From the NCBI RefSeq assembly GCF_017355955.1, contig NZ_JAFFID010000001.1, positions 992,001 to 1,056,000 on the forward strand: a DNA stretch of 64,000 bases, given 5' to 3'. The notes under the pieces were generated by a model. It saw nothing but the letters and a program-made list of their open reading frames with translations, had not been told where the DNA came from and searched no databases. Below are positions 41,417 to 50,738 of this stretch, one piece after another. The position numbers were made by a program, and so were the translations under genes. The first letter of the stretch is position 1, and each line of letters begins with the position of its first letter. The stretch is from Sabulibacter ruber. GTDB lineage: Bacteria > Bacteroidota > Bacteroidia > Cytophagales > Hymenobacteraceae.

Positions 41417-41887
41417 TTAGCGGACGGTTACGTGTTGATTAGGTTCTACAAAAGCCGCCACGCGGCAACGGAGAGGAACGGTAAGTTCCCACTGTGGCAC
41501 ACCGCTGCCAGATGGATAGGTTTCCCGGTCTGAATGAGGCGTAACTGGAATTATTTTTACCAGGCTATCTGGTCCTGATTGCTGCCAACTGGAAAGGACA
41601 ATCTGTCTGAGCTTCTTTGTTTCAGAAGTGCCCGGGAACATGGCGTTGGCCTTTTGCAGATCATATTTCCCTTCTGTTTTGAACCGATCAGCTGGAATTT
41701 GGCTGTAGGCTAACAGGTTGAAATCGTTTATACCGGGCAGTTCGCTGGCTTGCACCACATAGGCACCTTTGGCCAACCGGCCAGTACGGTAACCCAGCCG
41801 TCGTTCCACTTCGGATAAGCTTTGGCCGGCTATATACTTGAGCTGCGTGAAGCAGCCTTTTGGGTGAATAGTTTCTCCTACGTGCAT
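41417..41887 (-). CDS. Unrecognised protein between immunity gene and tssH
   Basis: 156 residues, no signal peptide or membrane segment. It has a LysM-like look at the start (MHVGETIHPKGCFTQLKYIAGQSLSEVERRLG) and then ASELPGINDFNLLAYSQIPADRFK. The second half (QIVLSSWQQSGPDSLVKIIPVTPHSD) ends in a beta-rich VPQWELTVPLRCRVAAFVEPNQHVTVR. I recognise no family. It is GC-richer than the Rhs tip and immunity genes, and only 11 nt separate it from tssH, so it belongs to the core T6SS operon and not to the exchangeable toxin cassette. Could be a baseplate accessory or effector adaptor. Confidence 0.6.
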   Translation of the reverse strand: MHVGETIHPKGCFTQLKYIAGQSLSEVERRLGYRTGRLAKGAYVVQASELPGINDFNLLAYSQIPADRFKTEGKYDLQKANAMFPGTSETKKLRQIVLSSWQQSGPDSLVKIIPVTPHSDRETYPSGSGVPQWELTVPLRCRVAAFVEPNQHVTVR

Positions 41888-42014
41888 GGTGATAAGGAAT
41901 AAAAGATTTTATTTATGCTTCTTAAGTAAAATTCATAACATGAGTTTATGCTGTTGAAGTACAAGAGCAGACTTGCTCTTGTTTAACTTGAATATATTCA
42001 AAATGAGAGTCTGA

Positions 42015-42272
42015 CTAACTTTTTTGAATAATTATTGGGGATGAACCTTCCTCCAAGGAGTTGTAATCATCTAAATGAATGTGATAGCCAGCTGGAATGG
42101 TATCCTGCGCTATATTCATAAAATGATTCGCCATAGAAATTAATCCCTCTTTGTTTGCTTTAAAAAAGATTGTATCTTTTTCCACTTTGATTTCAATTTC
42201 GAATCCTTTTACCCATTTATATTTAAAACCTTCATTTGGGTCATATTCTGGAACTTCAAGTTTTATTTCCAT
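42015..42272 (-). CDS. Probable Imm32-like immunity protein for the Rhs toxin
   Basis: 85 residues, AT-rich, cytoplasmic. The sequence FKANKEGLISMANHFMNIAQDTIPAGYHIHLDDYNSLEEGS matches the pattern I know for the Imm32 family (EGL...LA..L..LA....P.G.H.HLD). It lies 7 nt after the stop of the Rhs toxin gene on the same strand, the standard place for a cognate immunity gene. It should neutralise the Rhs C-terminal domain by direct binding. Family assignment is from memory of the motif. Confidence 0.7.
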   Translation of the reverse strand: MEIKLEVPEYDPNEGFKYKWVKGFEIEIKVEKDTIFFKANKEGLISMANHFMNIAQDTIPAGYHIHLDDYNSLEEGSSPIIIQKS

Positions 42273-42279
42273 TGATTTT

Positions 42280-45200
42280 TTAATCTGTTAAGAAAATATG
42301 TAAATTCTTATCTACAATCATTTTGCCGGGCTTATCCACATTAGGTATTAAGGTCTCAAAATTTACATGCCGTCCCCCACCATGCTTACCCAAAATATCA
42401 TTATCTCCCATTCTAAAAACCCTTGTTCCATCTTCTGAAACAAATCGTCCACTACCTGGAACAACCTCTTTATATCCCTTGCCTAAAAATTGTTTACCTA
42501 AATTTAATGCTTCATCAGTTGAAACTTTCATTCCGTCTTTAAGGCCTAAGCTTGAAATAAGGTCGTCATTGTTCGTAATCTCTCCTTTACAAGAGGATAA
42601 TCCAAAAGGATCAAACTCTATTATTGGATTTTGAACATACTTATATAATTGGAGGCCTCCTATCAATCCAATTGGATCTTGACTAATATAGGTGCCTTCC
42701 ATATAATCATAGTACCTGAACCTATTATAATAAAGTCCAATTTCTACATCTTCATACTGCCCAGGATAACGGAATGGGCAATCTTCAATTTTGCCTCTAA
42801 AGCATTTGCTATATCCGTAACTATTTAATCCAACTGACCAAACAGTTTCACCAGATAGTTTATGCATGCTAATTGGTGTACCAAGATGATCTGATACAAT
42901 GCTTAAATTTTCATTTTCAGAGATTTTTGCTAAAAGTCCAAAAGATCCTGGCTCGAACAACCAAGTAACAAGTTCTTTAACTTTACCTTCACAATCAATC
43001 CTGACTTCTGTACTTTCATGTAATAAAGTATTACAATCCCAATACCAATGCAAAGTTCGACCTTTAAATTCTTTTGCAAGACGCCTTCCTAAAGCATCAT
43101 AACTAAATGAAACTATTTCTCCATCTGGGCGCACAACACGCTTTAGCATACCGGATGCATTCCATTCGTATTGCCATTCTTTACCGCCACTTTCGAGTTT
43201 ACGAATCAGATTACCATTGGCATCATATTGAAAGTATGTTGAACCAGATCGCAGCAGTTGTCCAGCAGGACCATATTTTCGATCCGTGCGGTCCTTTTTG
43301 CGGAATAGGTTACCAACAGCATCCGGCATACGAAAAAGAGTGGAGCCATCTGGGTTCTCCGACCATGCTAGATTGCCAAATTCATCATGGATGAAACGGG
43401 TAAGACCGCGCTGGCTATCTTGTATCTGCTGGAGGCGAACGTTTACTCCCCATTGGTAGGTGCGTGTGCGCTGCACCTGGCCCCCGCCTGTAAAAGTTTC
43501 CTGTTTTGTAGGGCGTCCAAGTCGGTCGCGGCTCCATCGACTGCGTAAGCCCCCTGAGAATTCCCGTTCCAGTTCTAATCCCAAATCATCACGCTGAAAG
43601 CGTACTTGGAAATCGCCAGTGCTTACTTGGTTTACATCACCCATCACGTTACGGGTAAATGTGAAGTCAGCGCCTAAGGAACTACGTACTGCCGTTCGCA
43701 TACACAAAGAGTCGTAAACCGATTCTACGGTTATATCGCCCTGCCTCTCCCTTACTACTTGCCCCAGCAAGTCGCGCTCCAATTTCACCGTACTGTTCTC
43801 ATTCGTAGCCTCTATTAGCTCACCATCATCGCGGTAAGCAAAAGATTCAAATGAGCCGTCAGAATGTTTTATCTGCAGTACTCTGTCGCACGCGTCATGT
43901 GTATACTGGGTGAACAGGCCACCAGGGCGTTGCACTTCGGTAACCCGGCCCGCCGCATCACGCAGGTATACCCGCCGGATGCCATCAAAACCTTGCTCTT
44001 CCACAACATTGCCATTAGCATCCAAAGCAAATCGGTAGGCATAGCCGTGTTCATTTACAATTCCGGTTAGTTGTTCTTCAGTATCGTACCTGAACTCCAC
44101 GCGGGTACCGGCCTGTACACGGGCTTTCAGGCGATCCATGCCCCCGTACTCAAACCGTACATCGTAATGCAAGTCCTTCGCCCGAATTACATTACCTTCG
44201 TTATCATACCGGAGCCGCCGGATATTGCCGTCGGGTTCCCGTGTTTCAGTTACCCAACCTTTCAGGTTATATTTACGAACCTGGGTATTGCCTTTTGGGT
44301 CGGTAGTTTCCAAACAGCGGCCCAAGACATCGTACGAACACCAGGAAGCTTGCCCATTGTGCGTAATCAACATCTTTAGGTTATGTTGGTCTTCGTACAC
44401 GAGTAAGGTTTTGCCACCCACCGGATTTATTATTTCACTCATCAATCCGCCTTGGTAAGCATAATGGGTGGTATGCCCCAATGGATTAATTCTTTGCAGC
44501 AGGTTACCTTTTTCATCGTACTGCCATTGCCAAACGCCGCCTACCGGGTCAATAGCTTTTACAGGTAAGTCTAAGGCATTGTACTCCAGATGTGTAGTGG
44601 CTCCATTTGGGTCGAGGGTAAGGGTTTGGTTACCACGCTCGTCATAAGCGTAAGTTGGCCCGAAGCCCAAGGGGTTCTTCTCGGTGAGTAGTTCGTTGTA
44701 TTCGTTATAGGCAGTAAGCGTTGTGCCACCGTTTGGGTCAATGGTTTTGCGTACCAGACCACCTTCATGGTAGTAGGTTGTTTTATGCCCTAAGGAGTTT
44801 TCTACTATCGTATATCCATTGAAGAAGTTTAACTTATGGTTGTAAATGTTCCCATCGCCCCAAGTGTGGAAACATTTAGCTCTAAAATCACAGCCATCAT
44901 ACTCGTAATAAAAACTTAAGCCGTTCCGGTTAGTGGCACGGGTGAGTAAGTGGTCTTGATACGCGTAATTGAAGCTATGTTCCAGAGCATCGGTAGCTTT
45001 TACCAGATTTCCAATTTCGTCATATTGATAAGATTGGATTGGGAAAGTTTCCCCCTCTTTATCCGGATGTGGAGCTTCAATCTTTACAATTTGGCCTTGT
45101 TCATTTAATGAAAATACTAATTCTCTGCCTGCACTATCAATAACCCGGGATAACGTGTTTCCTTTTGCGTACTCAAACCGGATACTAAAGCCATTGGGGT

Positions 45201-46251
45201 CCTCAATCTTATCTAAATAATGTACTCTTGATGTAGTATCTCCTTTTTCTTCTTTTTGAAAATAATAGGTAAGCCGTTGGTTATCCCTTAAAAACAAATT
45301 AGCGCCCTCATTGATAATCCAAACCTTCTCCTTTCTGTTAAAAAAGCTTTGTCCCGGTTCAGGAATTGGAAATGCCGTAAGCCTTCCTTCAGGTAGACGG
45401 GCTATGACAATACCTTCTGATGCTTCCACAAACAGCATCATATCATAGTTATGAAACCAACCCTGTCCTAAGGGCCCTTGGTATTCTGTATCTGAAAACC
45501 AAAATCTTTCCCATTTAAAAGGAATTGGACCTGGAAGTTCAAAGTCAACGATACTGTTAACAACACAACCATTTACCACATTGACGGGCTCCCCTGTTAA
45601 AGTACAAATGGCACTTCTTAGTCTTGCTTTACTACCTGGTGAAAGCGGCATTTTATTTACAATGGCTTTCATCTTTTCAGATAAAGCTGCCATAGCTTTT
45701 GTGCCTTTCTTTAAGGTTTTAAACTTCTGGAAAGCTTTTCCTAAAGCGGCAAAACCTGCCTTCATGCCTACAGCAACCATAGAAATGGTAGGTGGTCCAC
45801 CTACCAATATTGGTCTCCCCATAGGAATGGGTAACACTCTGGAAGTGGGAAGCATGAGCGTTTTAGCACCCTTTTTCTTCCTTCTTGGCGGGCCAATCAT
45901 ACCAATATCATGGCAGGAAAGTACTGGGTGAGCTAAGTGCGTGAAGGGTTCATCTTCGGCTAGAACGGTGGCGCTGCCCATGAACATTTCGCCCTCGTTT
46001 CCAGGCGGTTTTATGAAACTACCGCCTATAGGAAAATGCACGGGTATATCCTTTGCCGCGGTACCCGCCTGAGCACGAGGTATTCCGTTTACCAGAATGG
46101 TAGCCCCCAGCACAGGAATGAAATCCATGGGGTCAAACACAATGCCTATGAAGGGATGCGGGATGGGCAAAGGCGGTACTGGCCCGGGCGGCTGGATGAT
46201 GTGCAGGTCCACCCCCATCACAATGTCAAACTGTTTGGCGGCCGGATTCAT
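42280..46251 (-). CDS. PAAR-Rhs polymorphic toxin, T6SS effector
   Basis: 1323 residues. The N-terminal ~140 residues are a PAAR-like tip (DIVMGVDLHIIQPPG...ILVNGIPRAQAGTAAKD...FTHLAHPVLSCHD), which caps VgrG. An Rhs entry segment (GEPVNVVNGCVVNSIVDF) is near 220, YD repeats run to about 1130, and the Rhs core end has DHLGTPISMHKLSGETVWS and DPIGLIGGLQLYKYVQNP. The cage ends at DPFGL (1214-1218). The last 105 residues (1219-1323) are the toxin, with RVFRMGDNDILGKHGGGRHVNFE resembling the Ntox17-type tip. GC content drops towards the tip and immunity gene, a sign of tip exchange. The start overlaps the TPR gene by 4 nt. Confidence 0.9.
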   Translation of the reverse strand: MNPAAKQFDIVMGVDLHIIQPPGPVPPLPIPHPFIGIVFDPMDFIPVLGATILVNGIPRAQAGTAAKDIPVHFPIGGSFIKPPGNEGEMFMGSATVLAEDEPFTHLAHPVLSCHDIGMIGPPRRKKKGAKTLMLPTSRVLPIPMGRPILVGGPPTISMVAVGMKAGFAALGKAFQKFKTLKKGTKAMAALSEKMKAIVNKMPLSPGSKARLRSAICTLTGEPVNVVNGCVVNSIVDFELPGPIPFKWERFWFSDTEYQGPLGQGWFHNYDMMLFVEASEGIVIARLPEGRLTAFPIPEPGQSFFNRKEKVWIINEGANLFLRDNQRLTYYFQKEEKGDTTSRVHYLDKIEDPNGFSIRFEYAKGNTLSRVIDSAGRELVFSLNEQGQIVKIEAPHPDKEGETFPIQSYQYDEIGNLVKATDALEHSFNYAYQDHLLTRATNRNGLSFYYEYDGCDFRAKCFHTWGDGNIYNHKLNFFNGYTIVENSLGHKTTYYHEGGLVRKTIDPNGGTTLTAYNEYNELLTEKNPLGFGPTYAYDERGNQTLTLDPNGATTHLEYNALDLPVKAIDPVGGVWQWQYDEKGNLLQRINPLGHTTHYAYQGGLMSEIINPVGGKTLLVYEDQHNLKMLITHNGQASWCSYDVLGRCLETTDPKGNTQVRKYNLKGWVTETREPDGNIRRLRYDNEGNVIRAKDLHYDVRFEYGGMDRLKARVQAGTRVEFRYDTEEQLTGIVNEHGYAYRFALDANGNVVEEQGFDGIRRVYLRDAAGRVTEVQRPGGLFTQYTHDACDRVLQIKHSDGSFESFAYRDDGELIEATNENSTVKLERDLLGQVVRERQGDITVESVYDSLCMRTAVRSSLGADFTFTRNVMGDVNQVSTGDFQVRFQRDDLGLELEREFSGGLRSRWSRDRLGRPTKQETFTGGGQVQRTRTYQWGVNVRLQQIQDSQRGLTRFIHDEFGNLAWSENPDGSTLFRMPDAVGNLFRKKDRTDRKYGPAGQLLRSGSTYFQYDANGNLIRKLESGGKEWQYEWNASGMLKRVVRPDGEIVSFSYDALGRRLAKEFKGRTLHWYWDCNTLLHESTEVRIDCEGKVKELVTWLFEPGSFGLLAKISENENLSIVSDHLGTPISMHKLSGETVWSVGLNSYGYSKCFRGKIEDCPFRYPGQYEDVEIGLYYNRFRYYDYMEGTYISQDPIGLIGGLQLYKYVQNPIIEFDPFGLSSCKGEITNNDDLISSLGLKDGMKVSTDEALNLGKQFLGKGYKEVVPGSGRFVSEDGTRVFRMGDNDILGKHGGGRHVNFETLIPNVDKPGKMIVDKNLHIFLTD

Positions 46252-47555
46252 ACCACGTGAACTTTAGAGGTGGGCACCTTGCTTTGCCAGTTTGGACCGG
46301 CCAAGGCATTCAGTTTCTCTTCCAGAGCCAGGTATTGGGTTTTGTAACCCATCTGGTACGCCAAATCCAACAAGGCTTTGCCCAAGTAAGGCAAGGTGGA
46401 ATTCAACCTGATGTTTTCCTCCAGCAGTTCTGCCGCAGCCAAAGCCTCTTTCTCCGCTTTAAAAGCTTCCTCCCATAAGCTGCATTTCTCCAGACAATAG
46501 CCCTGCATCCGTTTTGCCTCCATTTTCTGGAAATGGTCGCCTAATTGGCTGGCCAGATCGGCAGCCAGTGCATATGTTTTGGCAGCAGTCGGGAATTCCT
46601 TTTGGCCTATCAGTACCGACCCTTTGTTGAAAAGGGACTGTACTGCCAGGATCAGGCCAACAGGATCTCCGGCTGCATGGGCCTTTTTGGCCAATGTGTA
46701 CCCCAACTCGTACCGCTGCAGGGCCTTGGGGAATTGGTTAAGTCCAATGTAAGCGGTAGCTACCAAACTGTGCACCGCCACCTCCATGGTTACCCAGCCC
46801 TGTTCACGAGCAAGTAGTAAGGGAACAGTTTCCAGACGTTGTACTTCTGAAAGGTTCTTATTTGCAGCAGCTTGGGAGAGTTCCAGAAAAGCTTTCCGGA
46901 ATTTCACACCCGGATCGGCAGGGTTACCTACGGAAGCAAGTTGGCGCATAGCTTCCGGCATATCCAAGTTTAACACAGAGGTAATCACTTGATCCGGAAA
47001 TTTCTCTGCCACCTTCGTTAACAGTTCCTCATGCTGGTATTCTATGATCAAAATCCGAAGATTGACAGGCATAGGGTTCTCCAGCAGTTCAGTTACCCAC
47101 TTGTTCAATTTGCGGGAAGCAGAAACAGGGAAAAGTACCGGTACCACCAGTTCTGCCCCAGGCACTTGTGCAGCTAACTGCTCTAACAGCTTTAGGAAAT
47201 AGCCGGCTTTTCTTTCCTGTTCTTCATCTGCTTGATTTGTTTCCCAGGAAATAGTAATTCCTTCTTTCGCTAACTCTTCCTGATCTGCTTTTACTAGTTG
47301 GTGAAGTTCCTGCACCAGCTGATTCGTGTATTCTTCGGGCTGCACGAACTCTGAATAAAAAGGCAGGAAAAAGTCTGGGCAAGGGTTCTCCTCCTGATAA
47401 GAAGTCTCCAGGAAAGCCTCCACCATCTTTTTTTCATCTGAGCGAATCAGCCAACGGCAAACCAGGGCATCAGGGAGCTCCCTAAACTGCTCCCACAGCT
47501 CCTCCATTTTCCTAATCCGGTCAGTGATGGGGTTAGAAGATTCAGATGAATTCAT
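46248..47555 (-). CDS. TPR-containing protein, probable Rhs effector chaperone
   Basis: 435 residues from the ATG at 47555 (MNSSESSNPITDRIRKMEELW); an upstream TTG start at 47582 is possible but weaker. The first ~230 residues are mixed alpha/beta with ELVVPVLFPVSASRKLNKWV. The rest is helical, with tetratricopeptide-like pairs such as AVHSLVATAYIGLNQFPKALQRYELGYTLA and GSVLIGQKEFPTAAKTYALAADLA. It is directly coupled to the Rhs gene (4-nt overlap), where effector-loading chaperones/adaptors usually sit. The assignment as chaperone is from context, not from a recognised family. Confidence 0.72.
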   Translation of the reverse strand: MNSSESSNPITDRIRKMEELWEQFRELPDALVCRWLIRSDEKKMVEAFLETSYQEENPCPDFFLPFYSEFVQPEEYTNQLVQELHQLVKADQEELAKEGITISWETNQADEEQERKAGYFLKLLEQLAAQVPGAELVVPVLFPVSASRKLNKWVTELLENPMPVNLRILIIEYQHEELLTKVAEKFPDQVITSVLNLDMPEAMRQLASVGNPADPGVKFRKAFLELSQAAANKNLSEVQRLETVPLLLAREQGWVTMEVAVHSLVATAYIGLNQFPKALQRYELGYTLAKKAHAAGDPVGLILAVQSLFNKGSVLIGQKEFPTAAKTYALAADLASQLGDHFQKMEAKRMQGYCLEKCSLWEEAFKAEKEALAAAELLEENIRLNSTLPYLGKALLDLAYQMGYKTQYLALEEKLNALAGPNWQSKVPTSKVHVV

Positions 47556-47668
47556 TTCACATAAGGTGAACGTTTCAGGCAATCATCATTCCGGTCAGAT
47601 ATGCTTCACAGGTGAAATCAGTAAACTGGCGTTATTATGCTATGGCATTCACATTAGTCTGGATAGGC

Positions 47669-48517
47669 TTACTCTCCACCCAGCATGCCCAACATATTAT
47701 TATTTGAGTTCCTGATTCCTGCTAAATGCGACTTCAAGAACTTGACTCGTTCCAATATTTTATTTTTCATTCTCAGGTTGTTATCGCCCCTCCTTTGAAT
47801 ACCATTGCAGTCTTCTTCAATACCGGTAAGCACCACAGAAATCTGGTCAAGGTTCTCCTCCAGGGCCATGGCATTTTCTCTTATTTGCTGTAATTCTGCG
47901 CTGCTGCTGCCAGACCTGGAGGCAAGCTGGGCCTCCAGGCGCTCAATGGTCCTTTCTGCTCTATTAAGATCTCTTTCCAGCATGGCTACCTGGGCGGAAC
48001 TACCACCTCCGCCTCCGCCGCCTCCACCCCCACTTGCCCCTGCACCAGCACCGCCCATTCCGGGAGATGCGTTTCTGGCTACCTCTTCCCTCACCTTACC
48101 TCTGAATTCATCGCTGATGCGGTTGTAGCTTTTGTAATTAGCCTCCAGGAAAGAGAGGATGTCATGGTTGGCCCGGTACAAGGCAGTGTCTGTGTAGTAC
48201 AGCTTTTTCATGCGGTCTACTCCCTGCTCAAAACTGAACCGCATTTGGTCATATTTCAATTGATCAATAGGCTCATAGGCAAAGGCCGGTTTCAGCTTTT
48301 GGGTTTCGTTTAAGGTGACCGCCAACTGGGAAAGTTCAGCCAGCGCCTGGTCCCGCTTCCTGAGCTGTTCTACCAGTTGTTCGTTTTCCTTTTGCTCCAC
48401 CTTTCCCATTTCCAGGCCATTAATCAGAATGAGAACTGGAATTGCCACTGATAAAATGTAAAGACCAGCGAAACGCCATTTTGCATTTGCTCTCTCCTTG
48501 CGGTTAACAACTTGCAT
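47669..48517 (-). CDS. tssO: T6SS-iii membrane component TssO
   Basis: 282 residues. A cytoplasmic basic start (NRKERANAKWRFAG) leads into one transmembrane helix (~16-34), then a long periplasmic region of coiled coils (EQKENEQLVEQLRKRDQALAELSQ and VAMLERDLNRAERTIERLEAQL). Between them is a flexible Gly/Ala segment with ten consecutive Gly (163-172). This fits TssO, one of the Bacteroidetes-specific proteins that replace the TssJLM membrane complex. Gene order (downstream of tssK and tssN) agrees. The poly-Gly hinge is unusual. Confidence 0.8.
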   Translation of the reverse strand: MQVVNRKERANAKWRFAGLYILSVAIPVLILINGLEMGKVEQKENEQLVEQLRKRDQALAELSQLAVTLNETQKLKPAFAYEPIDQLKYDQMRFSFEQGVDRMKKLYYTDTALYRANHDILSFLEANYKSYNRISDEFRGKVREEVARNASPGMGGAGAGASGGGGGGGGGGSSAQVAMLERDLNRAERTIERLEAQLASRSGSSSAELQQIRENAMALEENLDQISVVLTGIEEDCNGIQRRGDNNLRMKNKILERVKFLKSHLAGIRNSNNNMLGMLGGE

Positions 48518-48592
48518 GTTGATGACTATTTATTTGATGGATTGTTCAAATGGTGGTTTTTAGCCTCTTTTTGAGAAATTGAGGCAAAAGGA

Positions 48593-49756
48593 TCAGAATA
48601 TCCGTTCTGCTTTTCTGGGTTCAACAGGCGGTGGTGGGGTCTCTTTCACGGGGGCTTCCACTACAACCGATGCCGGTTGACGTTGTATGGGAGCGAACTG
48701 GTTGTGATCATACAGGTCAAAAGTGCGGTTGTTGTAATTGTACTTGCTTACCTCTGACAGAAATAAATCAAGCCGGTCCAGAAAGTGCATGACTTTATCA
48801 AAAGAGGCTAAAATAGCTGCGTGTTGGGGTTCCGTCCTCTCCAGGTGGGTGGCTGATTCTAGGACCTCGGGCTTGTATTGGTTGATGATCTCCGCCCTGA
48901 ACGGCCTATCTAACTGGAAACGGATAGAGCGGGCCAGGTCCTTGAAATACACCACCGTGAACAGCGGGGCATACAGCGGCAACACATACCGGTAGTAACT
49001 AAGGGAAGACACAATGGGAGCCACCATCTTTTCTGTCAGTCCCATGGCTTCGTCGGCTAATTCATTCCGGGACTCCACCCCCACCCGGTTCACCAGATTA
49101 GAATAGTGTTGCAGCAAACCGTTCAGGAGTTCTTCCCCGTTGGCATGGAGGCGGAGCAAACCGGCAAAGGCACTGAGCGTAGTGCAGGGTGGAATGTACT
49201 TAGCAGAAGAAGTTAGTATGTCAACCCTTCCCTCCCGCACTTCCAGTTCGCTAATCTTCAGGAAGTTCTCCTGCACCAGGGCAAACGCATCATGGGGTTT
49301 TACTGCCAGTTCGTATTTTGGGGAGACCGCCACATGCCGGGGCGGATTATTTTGCGCAAACTCGCCGGCGCCTACTCTGACCGCAGGGTCTACGTGGAGG
49401 TAAACATCGTACCGGCCTGGCTCCAGCACGGAAAAGGCAACAGAGGGTAGCTGCGCCGGAAACTTCCTGCGCTCATGGTTGGCTTCTGTGATCTCAACGC
49501 GCTGTCCGGCTGGGGTCAAGGCACGACATTCCTTTAAAATCAGCACGTTGTTCACGTAATCGTAAACCAGTTTAGGGTAATTGTCAATTTCGGGGTGATT
49601 GGTGGGCAGCAAGCCGTAGGCATAGTCATTCAACCTTGCAGCCTGCGCGTCCCGCACGGCATCTACGGCGGCGTTCTCCAGGGAGATAAAATCATGGCTG
49701 GAGATTTTCATCCCGTTTACCCAGTTGACAGGAAAACTTTTGATATCTGGAAGCAT
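48593..49756 (-). CDS. tssK: T6SS baseplate protein TssK
   Basis: 387 residues. TssK trimers connect the baseplate to the membrane complex. The N-terminal MLPDIKSFPVNWVNGMKISSHDFISLENA is the iii-type version of the usual VxWxEGMxLxPQHF start. The shoulder and C-terminal domains follow, with YHxDPAVRVGAGEF and a helical stalk (NELADEAMGLTEKMVAPIVSSLSYYRY). The C-terminal ~25 residues are Pro-rich (PPPPVEPRKAERIF). It sits between tssN and tssO on the same strand. Confidence 0.85.
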   Translation of the reverse strand: MLPDIKSFPVNWVNGMKISSHDFISLENAAVDAVRDAQAARLNDYAYGLLPTNHPEIDNYPKLVYDYVNNVLILKECRALTPAGQRVEITEANHERRKFPAQLPSVAFSVLEPGRYDVYLHVDPAVRVGAGEFAQNNPPRHVAVSPKYELAVKPHDAFALVQENFLKISELEVREGRVDILTSSAKYIPPCTTLSAFAGLLRLHANGEELLNGLLQHYSNLVNRVGVESRNELADEAMGLTEKMVAPIVSSLSYYRYVLPLYAPLFTVVYFKDLARSIRFQLDRPFRAEIINQYKPEVLESATHLERTEPQHAAILASFDKVMHFLDRLDLFLSEVSKYNYNNRTFDLYDHNQFAPIQRQPASVVVEAPVKETPPPPVEPRKAERIF

Positions 49757-49838
49757 GGTTGAATGGAGTAAAGGCTTGTTCTGATAATTGACTAAATGCC
49801 CAAATGCAATTCCTTCGCCCTGCCGGGCTCCCGTTGTT

Positions 49839-50735
49839 CTATTCCACCATCATTCGTTTGGCCACAATAAAATCTCCGTTTCTCAGGTGATTGTTGGCAA
49901 TGGATTCATTGGGGTCCAGGTAAGGGTTCTGGCGCCACCACGTGCGGGGTTTCCAGAGGAGAAAAGGCACGTAAAAAAGCCACCAAAACTTAGGCCCTTC
50001 CTCTTCATAGCCTAGCTCCTGCACCGGCACGCTAGGGTTCTTTTTATGGTATTCCCGAAGGGCCAGGCGGTAAATCATCCTGAGTTCCTGGTCACGGGGA
50101 ATGACAATGCTGAAACGGGCTTTCTTACTGAACCATCTGCCTTCGTTCTGCAGCGAATCTGCCACCTGAAACCCCACAGACACCATATTTTCCCGCTTCC
50201 ATTGGGTTTCATCAAACGGAAAAACTTCATAGAACCATTTCTTGTCAAAGTCTTTTTCAGGAATCTGCCGGAGAAAATCATAGGCTTTGGTGAGGAGAAA
50301 TGGCAAAGGAAAAATCAGCAGAAAACCCCACATGGAGGCGGCCACGTCCCATTTTTTAAGGAGAAAACCAAAGCACATCAGGCAAATCAGGGACATTACG
50401 GAGGCAAGCGAGAAAGTGAATCCCGCCTCCTTCAGAAAAGAATCTTTGCTCCAGTTGTCTGCATCACGCCGGGCCCACAACAAACTGTAAAGCTTTTCCA
50501 GGTGGAAGTACCCGGCTATCAGGAAAATCACCAGGCCGATGACAAAGATGTAGAAGATGGGCAGTTGGGCCATCTCGTAAAGCAGCCACATAATAGCTCC
50601 TGTCATTAAAGATACAAAGGCAAACACCCCGGCATACACCCATGTTTTTTTATCCAGTTTCCCATCATTCAAGAGAAAAAGGACCAACGAAACGGCCAAC
50701 ACCAGAATCACGGAGAGAATGAACAGCAGCAGCAT
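49839..50735 (-). CDS. tssN: T6SS-iii membrane component TssN
   Basis: 298 residues. Six hydrophobic helices in the first ~160 residues (MLLLFILSVILVLAVSLVLF; VYAGVFAFVSLMTGAIMWLL; FYIFVIGLVIFLIAGYF; and a later group) are followed by a cytoplasmic C-terminal domain with FDETQWKRENMVSVGFQVADSLQ and PRTWWRQNPYLDPNESIANNHLRNGD. This matches TssN, a Bacteroidetes-only T6SS membrane protein. It starts 3 nt after tssG stops. It probably substitutes, with TssO, for TssL/TssM. Confidence 0.85.
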   Translation of the reverse strand: MLLLFILSVILVLAVSLVLFLLNDGKLDKKTWVYAGVFAFVSLMTGAIMWLLYEMAQLPIFYIFVIGLVIFLIAGYFHLEKLYSLLWARRDADNWSKDSFLKEAGFTFSLASVMSLICLMCFGFLLKKWDVAASMWGFLLIFPLPFLLTKAYDFLRQIPEKDFDKKWFYEVFPFDETQWKRENMVSVGFQVADSLQNEGRWFSKKARFSIVIPRDQELRMIYRLALREYHKKNPSVPVQELGYEEEGPKFWWLFYVPFLLWKPRTWWRQNPYLDPNESIANNHLRNGDFIVAKRMMVE

Positions 50736-50738
50736 AGG

